Positions 38,737 through 51,198 of a stretch of DNA of 64,000 nt are shown in pieces. The first letter of the stretch is position 1. Each line of letters opens with the position of its first letter. The stretch comes from Eudorina sp. 2006-703-Eu-15 (taxonomy: Eukaryota > Chlorophyta > Chlorophyceae > Chlamydomonadales > Volvocaceae), in NCBI GenBank assembly GCA_003117195.1, contig BDSI01000001.1, forward strand, positions 1,426,001 through 1,490,000, written 5' to 3'. The notes under the pieces are model-generated. The model did no database searches. It saw only the letters and a program-made list of their open reading frames with translations, and was not told the origin of the DNA. A program made the translations under genes and the position numbers.

Positions 38737-39745
38737 AACAAGTAGGGGTCGGCTTCCTTGAAGCCGGAAAAAGGGCGGGGCCCCCTACAATCCGTACAGG
38801 CCGCTTGCTTTACAACGGGGAAACTCTGTTACCGCGCAAGAGTGTGAGAGAGTGAAAGGGTGCCATTGAGGGTGTTGTTGATGTTGAAGGTGGATCGGCA
38901 TGCATATTTTGAGCAAGCTCAAGCAGGTAGGGTAGCCCCGAAACCAATCTGCAGTACGCGCCGCCAACGGCGGTCACCGCATCTGCATAATGTCAGACGT
39001 TTCTGCACTACCACATCCGTCTGTCAAGCAGATAGCAAAAAGCAAGCCGTGTTTTGCCGTGAAACTGTAGTTGTTTGGTCCGTCGGCAAGCATGCAGCCC
39101 TTCAGTTGCACGCCCGCAGCAAACACGAACCTCTAAAGTTTGCCATCAATAGTTACATAGCAAATGTAAGGCAAAAACAGGGTGCGAAAAAGCCGCGGTG
39201 AGACGCGGACTTCGGCCATCGGAACTGGAGAACTCTTTGATACTTGGTATGCTATCCCTTTGCATCTTGAAAATTTGATTCAATACATATTGTTGAATTA
39301 TATTCATCTGGCAAGACAGAAAGGCAAATCTTGATGTTGGTAGCATCTCGTTGTTTAAACATCAGAACAGTATGGAAGTTCAATTTAGCACGCGCCGCCC
39401 ATTCATAAGTTCATTATTCATCACGCGGCACCCGTTGAAACAAATATGAGCGCGAGAGGCGTTGGGTGGATGTTGACTCGGTCCATGGAGACCGCGGAGC
39501 TTTACTTTGACCGTTTGTGCGCAAAGAATTTTTTTCAGCCAAACCAAGGATACCTTGCAATAGAGGACAATTAATTTGACAAACATTGCGAATTAGTTTA
39601 GCGGATAATGAACGTTTTGCCGTTACCCACGGCGGCGCACGGCGCACGGCGCATGGCGCACGGCGCACGGCGCACGGCGCACGGACATGGGCAATCCTAC
39701 GGGGCAGGGCCCCCCGAACGCGCTTCGCGCTGGGGCCCCGCCCAA
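38737..39745 (+). repeat. 1,009-bp tandem unit, second copy
   Basis: The same order of sequence blocks as 37,728-38,736, with small indels and substitutions and the same terminal hairpin. The junction falls exactly after the hairpin. 39,746-40,370 shows no gene. Confidence 0.85.
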
Positions 39746-40371
39746 AAAAAGAGGCCCTGCATGCGTTCCCCACTCACGACCGCGCGCGCACCTTAGACGG
39801 ACGGACGGAGGGAGTCGTCCGCTCGCTCTCGCCCCAATTACCCCAATCCCCAAGCAACGAAAGCAAGTCCGAACTGACTGCAGTGTGCAGCCCGACTACT
39901 GCTGCTCGCCGCGCGACAAACGGAATGTATGTCTAAATTAAGTGACCACGCACATACGTAGATAGATAGGTCAGTGCTGGCGGGGACGCACGTACCCCGC
40001 CGCCGGGACCCGGGCACGCACGCGTGCACCGATCAAGATCACGTGTTACGGCGTTGACCGCATGTATGCACTGCATGAATGCCGTCCTCTTTTTACGACT
40101 GCACTTACGTGCGTACTGAAGTGGCGGAATCTATCGATCGATTCAATGAAGCCCCATTTGCACCGGACCGGCAAGCAAGGTACGTACAGCGATGCGCCCT
40201 ACCTAGTCCTGCTGCATGCAACTACCGACACCTACTCTATTTAGAGTGTCGCGCACCTAGCCGTAGGTCCCCCGTACGGTCTCTCCGCCCTGCAGCCCAC
40301 GCCGGACGTCCGATGCACGGCTTCCCGTACATACCCGATGACCCGCGGGGCCACTGATGTCACCGACCGAT

Positions 40372-40415
40372 CACGATGACCCGCGGGGTCCGCAGTAACA
40401 TCCAAATAATAATAC
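40372..40415 (+). repeat. Dispersed LINE 3'-terminal motif, copy 4
   Basis: GATGACCCGCGGGGTCCGC, GTAACATCC and an AATAATAAT tail match the LINE 3' end closely. No LINE coding sequence adjoins it; 40,416-41,170 otherwise has no gene I can support. Confidence 0.6.
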
Positions 40416-41173
40416 CTGAAAGTAAGAATCGCTTCCCATATCCGAAACAATCGCTAAGTGATCCTGCTTCTGCCACTTAAGATGAATAAGTCGCGCATAG
40501 AGATGGCGCTGGATGTCCCTGTTGACACATACAGGAACATCACGCTGTGCCTCGCTGCTGGCAAACCGGCGGGAGCCCTGCCATGGATGGCAAGCGTTTG
40601 CCACAATACCAAACATGGCATATAGATAGAGCTGTGCATGCTTGATTTATTGTTGTTTTCTCGACACTTGGCTGAGACCAAGACGTTCGCAACAGGCTGA
40701 ATTGCAACTATTGCAACATACAGACAAGGCGGCGGCTTACGCGTATTCTGTGCGTGTATGTACTGCAATCAGCACCGATCGCCCGGGGGTCCACTGTCAC
40801 GTGATTATTCAACTTGAACATAATGACCATGCATGCACCCATCCAATCTCTTTGCTCTGCCGAACCTCACTTTTTCCGCCCATCCAACCAAACCGCGCCC
40901 AACCACGCCGCCGCCGATACGGCACGCACGCACCAGCCAGCACATGGCTTTATGTATGGAACTGCGCTGCTGACGCCGTCGCCCTAACCTTCAACCTATC
41001 TATTTCTATTGTCGTGTGCCAATCCATCTAGGTCTACTGTAAAAATAATACCTAATGATTCCAACCGTACAGCTTTCGTTCCAGGCGATGCGGCAGCACA
41101 GCTGCATATGCCGTGCCGCTTTCGGTTGGCCTCAGTACAGCGTGCCTCGTACTACATACGTACTGGTGCCGCA

Positions 41174-41621
41174 CTAAGGACTGTACGGCTGCACCACCTC
41201 GTCGACCACAACCCAAGAGATGCACGGAACCTTGTCGACGCTGCAGGCGGCGTTGCCGTACGCATTCTTCAGCGCACTGACGCTGACGTCGATGCCGCCC
41301 GGCGGCGCGTTGCAGGCGGTGCAGCTGTCCCAGACGAAGAAGTCGCCGCCGTCGGGCGCCGCTACCTGCGTGCCGTTGTAGAAGACGAGCACCTTCTTGC
41401 CGCAGAGCTGCGTCTTGAAGCGCGCCAGGAGGCTGGGGTTGATCGCCACAACGTTGTTGGAGCCCAGCTTGCGCAGCGACTGCTTGGCGGGCCCCTTCTG
41501 CTTCGAGCACGCCGGGGTGTTGTCCAGGACCTTGTACCCGTTCTTGGCGTCCTGGGGGCAGACCAGCTTCTGGTCGTAGTAGTACGTGCCGACGCCCGTA
41601 CCGCTGTGAAGCACCTTGGGA
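41174..41621 (-). CDS. Double-psi beta-barrel (expansin/RlpA-like) protein, last exon
   Basis: The exon begins after a pyrimidine-rich CCGCAG acceptor (phase 2) and encodes 148 residues to TAG. The motifs fit a DPBB fold: HSGTGVGTYYYDQ at the start, NNVVAINPSLLARF, LCGKKVLVFYNG, and the closing FFVWDSCTAC with GGIDVSVSAL, where the aspartate of WDSC corresponds to the conserved barrel aspartate. Expansin- and RlpA-type domains act on cell-wall polysaccharide, and related secreted proteins occur in algae, so a wall or matrix role is inferred. Six cysteines suggest disulfides. The upstream exon or exons, with the expected signal peptide, could not be found in the 280 bp before the satellite. 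Without splicing the frame also stays open upstream to 41,800. Confidence 0.65.
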
Positions 41622-41903
41622 CTGCGGTAGAAGAGGATACACATCGAGGCGGGAGGCAGGAGGGGGGACGGAGACAGAGAAGCGTCAGGAAGGGGTTCAA
41701 CTCTATGACCGGCTTGACCAGCATCTGTGACGCCGCCAACGCAGCTGCAGTGGGGGCAGTCTGATAACACGTATTTCTTTCCTCTCTTGAATGACAACAC
41801 ATACAGCAGGAAAACCTACCGAAGGCGTCATGAGGAGGACACACACACATGCATACATATGAAACGACGGTTCGCAGGGTCGTTGAGCCGCCCGGTCCGA
41901 ACC

Positions 41904-44900
41904 CTGCCCTGCCCTGCCCTGCCCTGCCCTGCCCTGCCCCCCTGCCCTGCCCTGCCCTGCCCTGCCCTGCCCCTGCCCTGCCCTGCCCCTGCCCTGCCCT
42001 GCCCTGCCCTGCCCTGCCCTGCCCTGCCCTGCCCTGCCCTGCCCTGCCCTGCCCTGCCCTGCCTGCCCTGCCCTGCCCTGCCCTGCCCTGCCCTGCCCTG
42101 CCCCCCCCCTGCCCTGCCCCTGCCCTGCCGCCTGCCCTGCCCTGCCCTGCCCTGCCCTGCCCTGCCCTGCCCTGCCCTGCCTGCCTGCCCTGCCCCCCTG
42201 CCCTGCCCTGCCCTGCCCTGCCTGCCCTGCCCTGCCCCCCTCCCTGCCTGCCCTGCCCTGCCCTGCCCTGCCCTGCCCTGCCCTCTGCCCTGCCCTGCCC
42301 CCTGCCCTGCCCTGCCTTGCCCTGCCCTCTGCCCTGCCCTGCCCTGCCCCTGCCCTTGCCCTGCCCTGCCCTGCCCTGCCCCCCCCCCCCTGCCCCTGCC
42401 CCCTGCCCTTGCCCTGCCCTGCCCTGCCCTGCCCTGCCCTGCCCTGCCCTGCCCTGCCCTGCCCTGCCCTGCCCTGCCCTGCCCTGCCCTGCCCTGCCCT
42501 GCCCTGCCCTGCCCTGCCCTGCCCTGCCCTGCCCTGCCCTGCCCTGCCCTGCCCTGCCCTGCCCTGCCCTGCCCTGCCCTGCCCTGCCCTGCCCTGCCCT
42601 GCCCTGCCCTGCCCTGCCCTGCCCCCTGCCCTGCCCTGCCCTGCCCTGCCCTGCCCTGCCCTGCCCTGCCCTGCCCTGCCCTGCCCTGCCCTGCCCTGCC
42701 CTGCCCCCTGCCCTGCCCTGCCCTGCCCTGCCCTGCCCTGCCCTGCCCTGCCCTGCCCTGCCTGCCCTGCCCTGCCCTGCCCTGCCCTGCCCTGCCCTGC
42801 CCTGCCCTGCCCTGCCCTGCCCTGCCCTGCCCTGCCCTGCCCTGCCCTGCCCTGCCCTGCCCTGCCCTGCCCTGCCCTGCCCTGCCCTGCCCTGCCCTGC
42901 CCTGCCCTGCCTGCCCTGCCCTGCCCTGCCCTGCCCTGCCCTGCCCTGCCCTGCCCTGCCCTGCCCTGCCCTGCCCTGCCCTGCCCTGCCCTGCCCTGCC
43001 CTGCCCTGCCCTGCCCTGCCCTGCCCTGCCCTGCCCTGCCCTGCCCTGCCCTGCCCTGCCCTGCCCTGCCCTGCCCTGCCCTGCCCTGCCCTGCCCTGCC
43101 CTGCCCTGCCCTGCCCTGCCCTGCCTGCCCTGCCCTGCCCTGCCTGCCCTGCCCTGCCCTGCCCTGCCCTGCCCTGCCCTGCCCTGCCCTGCCCTGCCCT
43201 GCCCTGCCCTGCCCTGCCCTGCCCTGCCCTGCCCTGCCCTGCCCTGCCCTGCCCTGCCCTGCCCTGCCCTGCCCTGCCCTGCCCTGCCCTGCCCTGCCCT
43301 GCCCTGCCCTGCCCTGCCCTGCCCTGCCTGCCCTGCCCCCTGCCTGCCCTGCCCTGCCCTGCCCTGCCCTGCCCCCTGCCCTGCCCTGCCCTGCCCTGCC
43401 CTGCCCTGCCCTGCCCTGCCCTGCCCTGCCCTGCCCTGCCCTGCCCTGCCCTGCCCTGCCCTGCCCTGCCCTGCCCTGCCCTGCCCTGCCCTGCCCTGCC
43501 CTGCCCTGCCCTGCCCTGCCCTGCCCTGCCCTGCCCTGCCCTGCCCTGCCCTGCCCTGCCCTGCCCTGCCCTGCCCTGCCCTGCCCTGCCCTGCCTGCCC
43601 TGCCCTGCCCTGCCCTGCCCTGCCCTGCCCTGCCCTGCCCTGCCCTGCCCTGCCCTGCCCTGCCCTGCCCTGCCCTGCCCTGCCCTGCCCTGCCCTGCCC
43701 TGCCCTGCCCTGCCCTGCCCTGCCCTGCCCTGCCCTGCCCTGCCTGCCCTGCCCTGCCCTGCCCTGCCCTGCCCTGCCCTGCCCTGCCCTGCCCTGCCCT
43801 GCCCTGCCCTGCCCTGCCCTGCCCTGCCCTGCCCTGCCCTGCCCTGCCCTGCCCTGCCCTGCCCTGCCCTGCCCTGCCCTGCCCTGCCCTGCCCTGCTGC
43901 CCTGCCCTGCCCTGCCCTGCCCTGCCCTGCCTGCCCTGCCCTGCCCTGCCCTGCCCTGCCCTGCCCTGCCCTGCCCTGCCCTGCCCTGCCCTGCCCTGCC
44001 CTGCCCTGCCCTGCCCTGCCCTGCCCTGCCCTGCCCTGCCCTGCCCTGCCCTGCCCTGCCCTGCCCTGCCCTGCCCTGCCCTGCCCTGCCCTGCCCTGCC
44101 CTGCCCTGCCCTGCCCTGCCCTGCCCTGCCCTGCCCTGCCCTGCCCTGCCCTGCCCTGCCCTGCCCTGCCCTGCCCTGCCCTGCCCTGCCCTGCCCTGCC
44201 CTGCCTGCCTGCCCCCTGCCCTGCCCTGCCCTGCCCTGCCCTGCCCTGCCCTGCCCTGCCCTGCCCTGCCCTGCCCTGCCCTGCCCTGCCCTGCCCTGCC
44301 CTGCCCTGCCCTGCCCTGCCCTGCCCTGCCCTGCCCTGCCCTGCCCTGCCCTGCCCTGCCCTGCCCTGCCCTGCCCTGCCCTGCCCTGCCCTGCCCTGCC
44401 CTGCCCTGCCCTGCCCTGCCCTGCCCTGCCCTGCCCTGCCCTGCCCTGCCCTGCCCTGCCCTGCCCTGCCCTGCCCTGCCCTGCCCTGCCCTGCCCTGCC
44501 CTGCCCTGCCCTGCCCTGCCCTGCCCTGCCCTGCCCTGCCCTGCCCTGCCCTGCCCTGCCCTGCCCTGCCCTGCCCTGCCCTGCCCTGCCCTGCCCTGCC
44601 CTGCCCTGCCCTGCCCTGCCCTGCCCTGCCCTGCCCTGCCCTGCCCTGCCCTGCCCTGCCCTGCCCTGCCCTGCCCTGCCCTGCCCTGCCCTGCCCTGCC
44701 CTGCCCTGCCCTGCCCTGCCCTGCCCTGCCCTGCCCTGCCCTGCCCTGCCCTGCCCTGCCCTGCCCTGCCCTGCCCTGCCCTGCCTGCCCTGCCCTGCCC
44801 TGCCCTGCCCTGCCCTGCCCTGCCTGCTGCCCTGCCCTGCCCTGCCCTGCCCTGCCCTGCCCTGCCCTGCCCTGCCCTGCCCTGCCCTGCCCTGCCCTGC

Positions 44901-47730
44901 CCTGCCCTGCCCTGCCCTGCCCTGCCCTGCCCTGCCCTGCCCTGCCCTGCCCTGCCCTGCCCTGCCCTGCCCTGCCCTGCCCTGCCCTGCCCTGCCCTGC
45001 CCTGCCCTGCCCTGCCCTGCCCTGCCCTGCCCTGCCCTGCCCTGCCCTGCCCTGCCCTGCCCTGCCCTGCCCTGCCCTGCCCTGCCCTGCCCTGCCCTGC
45101 CCTGCCCTGCCCTGCCCTGCCCTGCCCTGCCCTGCCCTGCCCTGCCCTGCCCTGCCCTGCCCTGCCCTGCCCTGCCCCCTGCCCTGCCCTGCCCTGCCCT
45201 GCCCTGCCCTGCCCTGCCCTGCCCTGCCCTGCCCTGCCCTGCCCCCTGCCCTGCCCTGCCCTGCCCTGCCCTGCCCTGCCCTGCCCTGCCCTGCCCTGCC
45301 CTGCCCTGCCCTGCCCTGCCCTGCCCTGCCCTGCCCTGCCCTGCCCTGCCCTGCCCTGCCCTGCCCTGCCCTGCCCTGCCCTGCCCTGCCCTGCCCTGCC
45401 CTGCCCTGCCCTGCCCTGCCCTGCCCTGCCCTGCCCTGCCCTGCCCTGCCCTGCCCTGCCCTGCCCTGCCCTGCCCTGCCCTGCCCTGCCCTGCCCTGCC
45501 TGCCCTGCCCTGCCCTGCCCTGCCCTGCCCTGCCCTGCCTGCCCTGCCCTGCCCTGCCCTGCCCTGCCCTGCCCTGCCCCCTGCCCTGCCCTGCCCTGCC
45601 CCCTGCCCTGCCCTGCCCTGCCCTGCCCTGCCCTGCCCTGCCCTGCCCTGCCCTGCCTGCCCTGCCCTGCCCTGCCCTGCCCTGCCCTGCCCTGCCCTGC
45701 CCTGCCTGCCCTGCCCTGCCCTGCCCTGCCCTGCCCTGCCCTGCCCTGCCCTGCCCTGCCCTGCCCTGCCCTGCCCTGCCCTGCCCTGCCCTGCCCTGCC
45801 CTGCCCTGCCCTGCCCTGCCCTGCCCTGCCCTGCCCTGCCCTGCCCTGCCCTGCCCTGCCCTGCCCTGCCCTGCCCTGCCCTGCCCTGCCCTGCCCTGCC
45901 CTGCCCTGCCCTGCCCTGCCCTGCCCTGCCCTGCCCTGCCCTGCCCTGCCCTGCCCTGCCCTGCCCTGCCCTGCCCTGCCCTGCCCTGCCCTGCCCTGCC
46001 CTGCCCTGCCCTGCCCTGCCCTGCCCTGCCCTGCCCTGCCCTGCCCTGCCCTGCCCTGCCCTGCCCTGCCCTGCCCTGCCCTGCCCTGCCCTGCCCTGCC
46101 CTGCCCTGCCCTGCCCTGCCCTGCCCTGCCCTGCCCTGCCCTGCCCTGCCCTGCCCTGCCCTGCCCTGCCCTGCCCTGCCCTGCCCTGCCCTGCCCTGCC
46201 CTGCCCTGCCCTGCCCTGCCCTGCCCTGCCCTGCCCTGCCCTGCCCTGCCCTGCCCTGCCCTGCCCTGCCCTGCCCTGCCCTGCCCTGCCCTGCCCTGCC
46301 CTGCCCTGCCCTGCCCTGCCCCCTGCCCTGCCCTGCCCTGCCCTGCCCTGCCCTGCCCTGCCCTGCCCTGCCCTGCTGCCCTGCCCTGCCCTGCCCTGCC
46401 CTGCCCTGCCCTGCCCTGCCCTGCCCTGCCCTGCCCTGCCCTGCCCTGCCCCCTGCCCTGCCCTGCCCTGCCCTGCCCTGCCCTGCCCTGCCCTGCCCTG
46501 CCCTGCCCTGCCCTGCCCTGCCCTGCCCTGCCCTGCCCTGCCCTGCCCTGCCCTGCCCTGCCCTGCCCTGCCCTGCCCTGCCCTGCCCTGCCCTGCCCTG
46601 CCCTGCCCTGCCCTGCCCTGCCCTGCCTGCCCTGCCCTGCCCTGCCCTGCCCTGCCCTGCCCTGCCCTGCCCTGCCCTGCCCTGCCCTGCCCTGCCCTGC
46701 CCTGCCCTGCCCTGCCCCTGCCCCTGCCCTGCCCTTGCCCCTGCCCTGCCCTGCCCTGCCCTGCCCTGCCCTGCCCTGCCCTGCCCTGCCCTGCCCTGCC
46801 CTGCCCTGCCCTGCCCTGCCCTGCCCTGCCCTGCCCTGCCCTGCCCCTGCCCTGCCCTGCTGCCCTGCCCTGCCCCTCCCCTGCCCTGCCCTGCCCTGCC
46901 CTGCCTCTGCCCTGCCCTGCCCTGCCCTGCCCCGCCCTGGCCCTGCCCTGCCCTGCCCTGCCCTGCCCTTGCCTGCCCTGCCCTGCCCTGCCCTGCCCTG
47001 CCCTTGCCCTGCCCTGCCCTGCCCTGCCCTGCCCTGCCCTGCCCTGCCCTGCCTGCCCTGCCCTGCCCTGCCCTGCCCTGCCCTGCCCTGCCCTGCCCTG
47101 CCCTGCCCTTGCCCTGCCCTGCCCTGCCCTGCCCTGCCCCCCCCTGCCCTGCCCTGCCCTGCCCTGCCCTGCCCTGCCCTGCCCTGCCCTGCCCTGGCCC
47201 TGCCCTGCCCTGCCCTGCCCTGCCCCCTGCCCCTGCCCTGCCCTGCCCTGCCCTGCCCTGCCCTGCCCTGCCCTGCCCTGCCCTGCCCTGCCCTGCCCTG
47301 CCCTGCCCTTGCCCTGCCCTGCCCTGCCCTGCTGCCCTGCCCTGCCTGCTCTGCCCTGCCCTGCCTGCCCTGCCCTGCCTGTGCCCTGCCCTGCCCTGCC
47401 CTGCCCTGCCCTGCCCTGCCCTGCCCTGCCCTGCCCTGCCCTGCCCTGCCCTGCCCCCTGCCCTGCCCTGCCCTGCCCTGCCCTGCCCTGCCCTGCCCTG
47501 CCTGCCCTGCCCTGCCCTGCCCTGCCCTGCCCTGCCTGCCCTGCCCTGCCCCCTGCCCTGCCCTGCCCTGCCCTGCCCTGCCCTGCCCTGCCCTGCCCTG
47601 CCCTGCCCTGCCCTGCCCTGCCCTGCCCTGCCCTGCCCTGCCCCCTGCCCTGCCCTGCCCTGCCTGCCCTGCCCTGCCCTGCCCTGCCCTGCCCTGCCCT
47701 GCCCTGCCCTGCCCTGCCCTGCCCTGCCCT
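41904..47730 (+). repeat. 5.8-kb (CCCTG)n satellite
   Basis: More than 1,100 pentamers. The central 4 kb is almost pure, and both edges (41,930-42,420 and 46,710-47,380) are degenerate. The pentamer has no stop codon in any of six frames, so Pro-Ala-Leu-Pro-Cys ORFs of about 1,800-2,100 codons here are artefacts. The array lies between two minus-strand genes and starts 8 bp from the stop codon of the upstream one. Confidence 0.98.
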
Positions 47731-47738
47731 TCGATCGC

Positions 47739-49891
47739 CTACCTAGCGGCTGCCAGCGCGCGCCTTGCGGAGAGAGCCGGAGCCACGTTGTAGGGCGCAG
47801 GGATGGTTGCGGCGCAGGTAGGGGCCGGGGGCGGGTACGTGCCGACGGCGGCAGACTTGGCCATGAAACGGCGAATCATGTCGCCGTGCGAGTCGCCCAT
47901 CTCGGAGACGTCCTCCAGGAGGGACTCCAGGGGGCCATCCACCCCGGACGCGTCGAACTCTTCGTCCTCCGCGCCCTCGGCGGCAGCGGCGGCTTCACCG
48001 AGGGGCGAGACGGTCCCTGCGCGCGAAGGAAGGACGCAGGCCGACGGCATCAATTGTAGTCGGTGTGATCTGCGTTAGTGGCTGGCGCTATTAGCTAGAT
48101 GCGAAGGGGCCCACAGTTACTCATAAGCAGCGCGGTGCGGCACCGCTGTACATACGGCCGTACACACCATCCCCGCCGTTCCGCTGTCGCATCCCACTGT
48201 GACATTCATAACATCAATCGCTCATGAATATAAGCAGCTAGTAGCAGCGGTTTTGTACTTCACAGCACAGATACGTATTCCGTCGTACACTTACTGAGTG
48301 CGAACTCCTGGATGACGGCCGCCAGCAGTGAGCCCCAGGCGGACTGGGGGCCGCTGCGCCAGGTGTAGCCCAGCCACAGCAGCGCACCGGGCATGCCAGC
48401 CTTCCCGAAAGCCTGCGACGGGCAACGCACACAAGCCAGTGAATGACCAGCCGGAACGCAGCAGCTGCTCGGACACAGACCAAACAAACGAGTCGGATGC
48501 CCCACATAATGTTGGCATCTGCCTCTACCAAGGGGTGGCTTCAGCATCAGGGTTCAGCATAGGCGCCCGAGTGTAGTGGAAAGAATCTGCGGGCCGCACC
48601 CACCTGCGCCACGACCTTGGACCTGTCGGGCTGGGCGGTGTAGAGCGGCCAGGAGGTGAAGCTGGGGTCCTCGTGCATACACCTGCCGAGTGTATACGAA
48701 CGCACGGCGGATGGATCCGTCAGTAACGGCATCTCCATGTACTCCATGTACAGTGCATCGGGTTTCATTCAAACATATTTTTTTCCCGCAGGCGCTCACC
48801 CACGATGAACCCGTCAGTACGGCATCTACCTGCACGCATTTCACGTACAATACATCGGGTTTCGTTCAAACTCACCAGCTGTGCGCCACCACCGTGTCCA
48901 CGTCCTCCAGCTCCGGAACCCAGATGGACTTGGGGGAGTACGGCAGGAACTGGGACGTGAAGCGGGTGGAGCGCTCCAGGGACCCCATGGAGCCGTCGCG
49001 GTTGGAGCCCAGTTCGCGGCAGGTCATCCAGTTGCCTGATTAGGGTTAATGAATAAGCACCGACAAGGTTTTCACAGACGTGCATAAGGTCATTGGAGAT
49101 TCAGCAACCCTCCTCCCAGGTGCGGGCCGCTGCGCCAGGTGTAGCCCAGCTACACCACATTCTTTCGCACACCTAGTATTGGTAGCTGTTTGCAGTCAAA
49201 TCGTTACCGGCTTTTCACCTGTTCCGCGTCTCAGCAGGTTCCTAGATCAAAAGGTGTGTTACTATTCAGGATGAATGTGCACCTGCGAGCTCCATCCAAC
49301 CCGGCAGATTGAACAAAGTTTGCTACGCAACCCAGCCGCCCCCGCCACAACACCTAGCCATCCCCCCACCCAGCCACCCACCCAGAGCCCCTTCTCACCG
49401 TTGTAGCCCATGGCCTGGGTGATGAACGCCTTGGAGGCCTCCACTCCCTGGTTGCCCTCCACCAGCACCACCAGGCCGCCAGCCGAGATGAAGGAGGACA
49501 CCGCCGACATGTCCTCAACGGCCGCGTACAGGGCGGGGCCGTTGGCGGGGGGCACCACGTAGACGTGGATGCCGTCCTTCTCACTGCCCGGCTGCGGCAT
49601 CAGTTGCGCAGCGCCTGGCGAAGTGATGAGCGCAACATCGAATCCGGAATCCTCCAGCTGCTTGCGCAGCCCCTGGGGCCTCTGGTCCCACTTGAAGTCC
49701 ATGACGGCCTGGTCCGCGGGGGCGTCCTCGCGGTAGTACAGCCCCACGCGGCCGAAGGCAAACGTAGGAGCGGTTGTCTGCTGCTCGCCGTGCTTGGAAT
49801 CAGCCGCGGCGGTGGCAGCGAGGGCGATGGGGCCCGCCAGCAGTGCCGCCAGGAACAGAATCGGAAGCAGCATCGTAGTGCGCCTCGACAT
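47739..49891 (-). CDS. Secretory-pathway protein with GATase/ThuA-like fold (five exons)
   Basis: Exons at 49891-49399, 49035-48876, 48682-48604, 48412-48295 and 48016-47739 join in phases 1, 2, 0 and 1 with GT/AG borders. They give 375 residues ending TAG. The N terminus MSRRTTM plus a long hydrophobic stretch and AAADSK is a signal peptide. The mature part alternates hydrophobic strands with Gly turns (FGRVGLYY, FDVALITSPG, GIHVYVVPP, AGGLVVLVEGNQG) like a class I glutamine-amidotransferase or ThuA Rossmann fold. I see no Cys-His-Glu triad, so an enzyme function is not claimed. Exon 2-4 products (WMTCRELGSN, HEDPSFTSWPLYTAQP, ALLWLGYTWRSG) look well conserved. The last exon is acidic and then Ala/Pro-rich. 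The start at 49891 is chosen for the signal peptide; the frame is open upstream. The 3' UTR runs into the satellite. Confidence 0.75.
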
Positions 49892-50184
49892 GGCTCCGAT
49901 GACAGCAAGCGCTACTTTGAAAATATACTGTAGAATAGACTTAACAAAGGTGTATAATTGTCCTCTGAAAGAGGGGCTGGGCAACAGCCGAGCGGTGCGA
50001 TGGGGGTACCTGCAGAAGTGATGAGCGACAGGTGACCACGGCAGGACCACAACAAACGGGAAGTTAAGAATATTTACGGCAAATATGTTATGTTCATGTT
50101 GGATGTTGTATGCATTCCGCTGTGACTACCGATCACTCGGTGGCATAATTGCGGTCGGGAACGGCAAAATCACACCCCGCCCGG
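49892..50184. other. Intergenic: upstream of the GATase-like gene and left flank of the retrotransposon
   Basis: No coding sequence supported. It must contain the gene's promoter; no TATA box is evident. The flank CCCGCCCGG directly precedes repeat A1. Confidence 0.4.
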
Positions 50185-50872
50185 CTGTCGGGCCGTCCTG
50201 TCGTCATCGTCAATTTAGCGTCTAACTACTTTCTGGTAGTATATTATTGTGCGGAGACAACCGTTATTTTGGTTAAACGTTTGCCTTTGAGGCGGCCCAC
50301 CGTTGGCCGCAAGTGTCGGGTTGCGATCCGGTGCAAAGTAGTGTGACCATAAGTTGGCTTCAGTAAATCTTCGTTGGCATATTCATAGTTATCCGGCAAT
50401 GCTGATGAAGTTTAGTTTTGCCGTTTTTGCAGTTGGTGAGGTTGGGCAACTGCCCACCTTCGATTAGGTAACTCGAGTTGGTTTCGTAGCGAGGACGCAC
50501 TCGCTACGGCAGTCACGTTTGGCTTCTCGGAACTATAACCAGCCGAATGCGGACCGGAAAGGTCGCTTTTCGGCTCTCTTTGGTGTGTTGTAACACTGTG
50601 AGCTAGGAAAGAAGCCCTGTGTGGTTCACGACCGCATAAGATCCAGCTGCATCAAGACTACGAGAGGACCTTCAGCACAAGCCCAATCATCTGGCACGCT
50701 CAGCAGGGTAAGGAATCGCGACCTTGTCTTGCTGCTGTAACTGCCGGGACGGAAGGAGGCGCTTGAGATCTGCGCAGGGAAAAGGCTCGAGCACACGTGG
50801 AGTGTCTTCGAGTCCCATTCCGATTCTGCTGCAGGTTATTCAGAAGCCTTACGTCAAGCCGTCACATCCCAG
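50185..50872 (+). repeat. Terminal repeat A1
   Basis: 688 bp from CTGTCGGGCC to ATCCCAG, matching A2 at 60,991-61,671. It contains TGTAA motifs usable as algal poly(A) signals (near 50,590). Unlike the 3' end, it is not preceded or followed by B. Confidence 0.9.
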
Positions 50873-51198
50873 CCGAAAAGCGGTGAAGTGCGTTGTTCTC
50901 GGGGTCGGGGGCCTGCGGACGCGCGGGCAACTCAATAGGTGCAAGAGCGGGCGCCAAGCGTGCTTAGTACGCGCGTGCCACGCAACAAAATCTGTATTTT
51001 CTCTGTTTGAACGTTCGTCTCGGTTGGTTACGCCGGCCGCTTTCCGTGCAGCGCACGAAGTACCATTGGGTAACATTTCGCACACTTAGGCAGCTACCTA
51101 GGATGCGCTCCTGTGGCTAACAAGTCACAAGGATATTTGCTGTTTTGTCTGTTTGTTTGTCTGCTTTTGCTTTGTCTTCGCTGGTGGCGTACCGTTAG

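Noticed and set aside
40482..40625. Short plus-strand ORF starting MNKSRIEMALDV
   Set aside because: The composition looks protein-like but there is no domain, splice context or homologous frame nearby.
41727..48059. ORFs of about 1,800-2,100 codons of Pro-Ala-Leu-Pro-Cys
   Set aside because: The CCCTG pentamer lacks stops in every frame; no start, splice or domain evidence.
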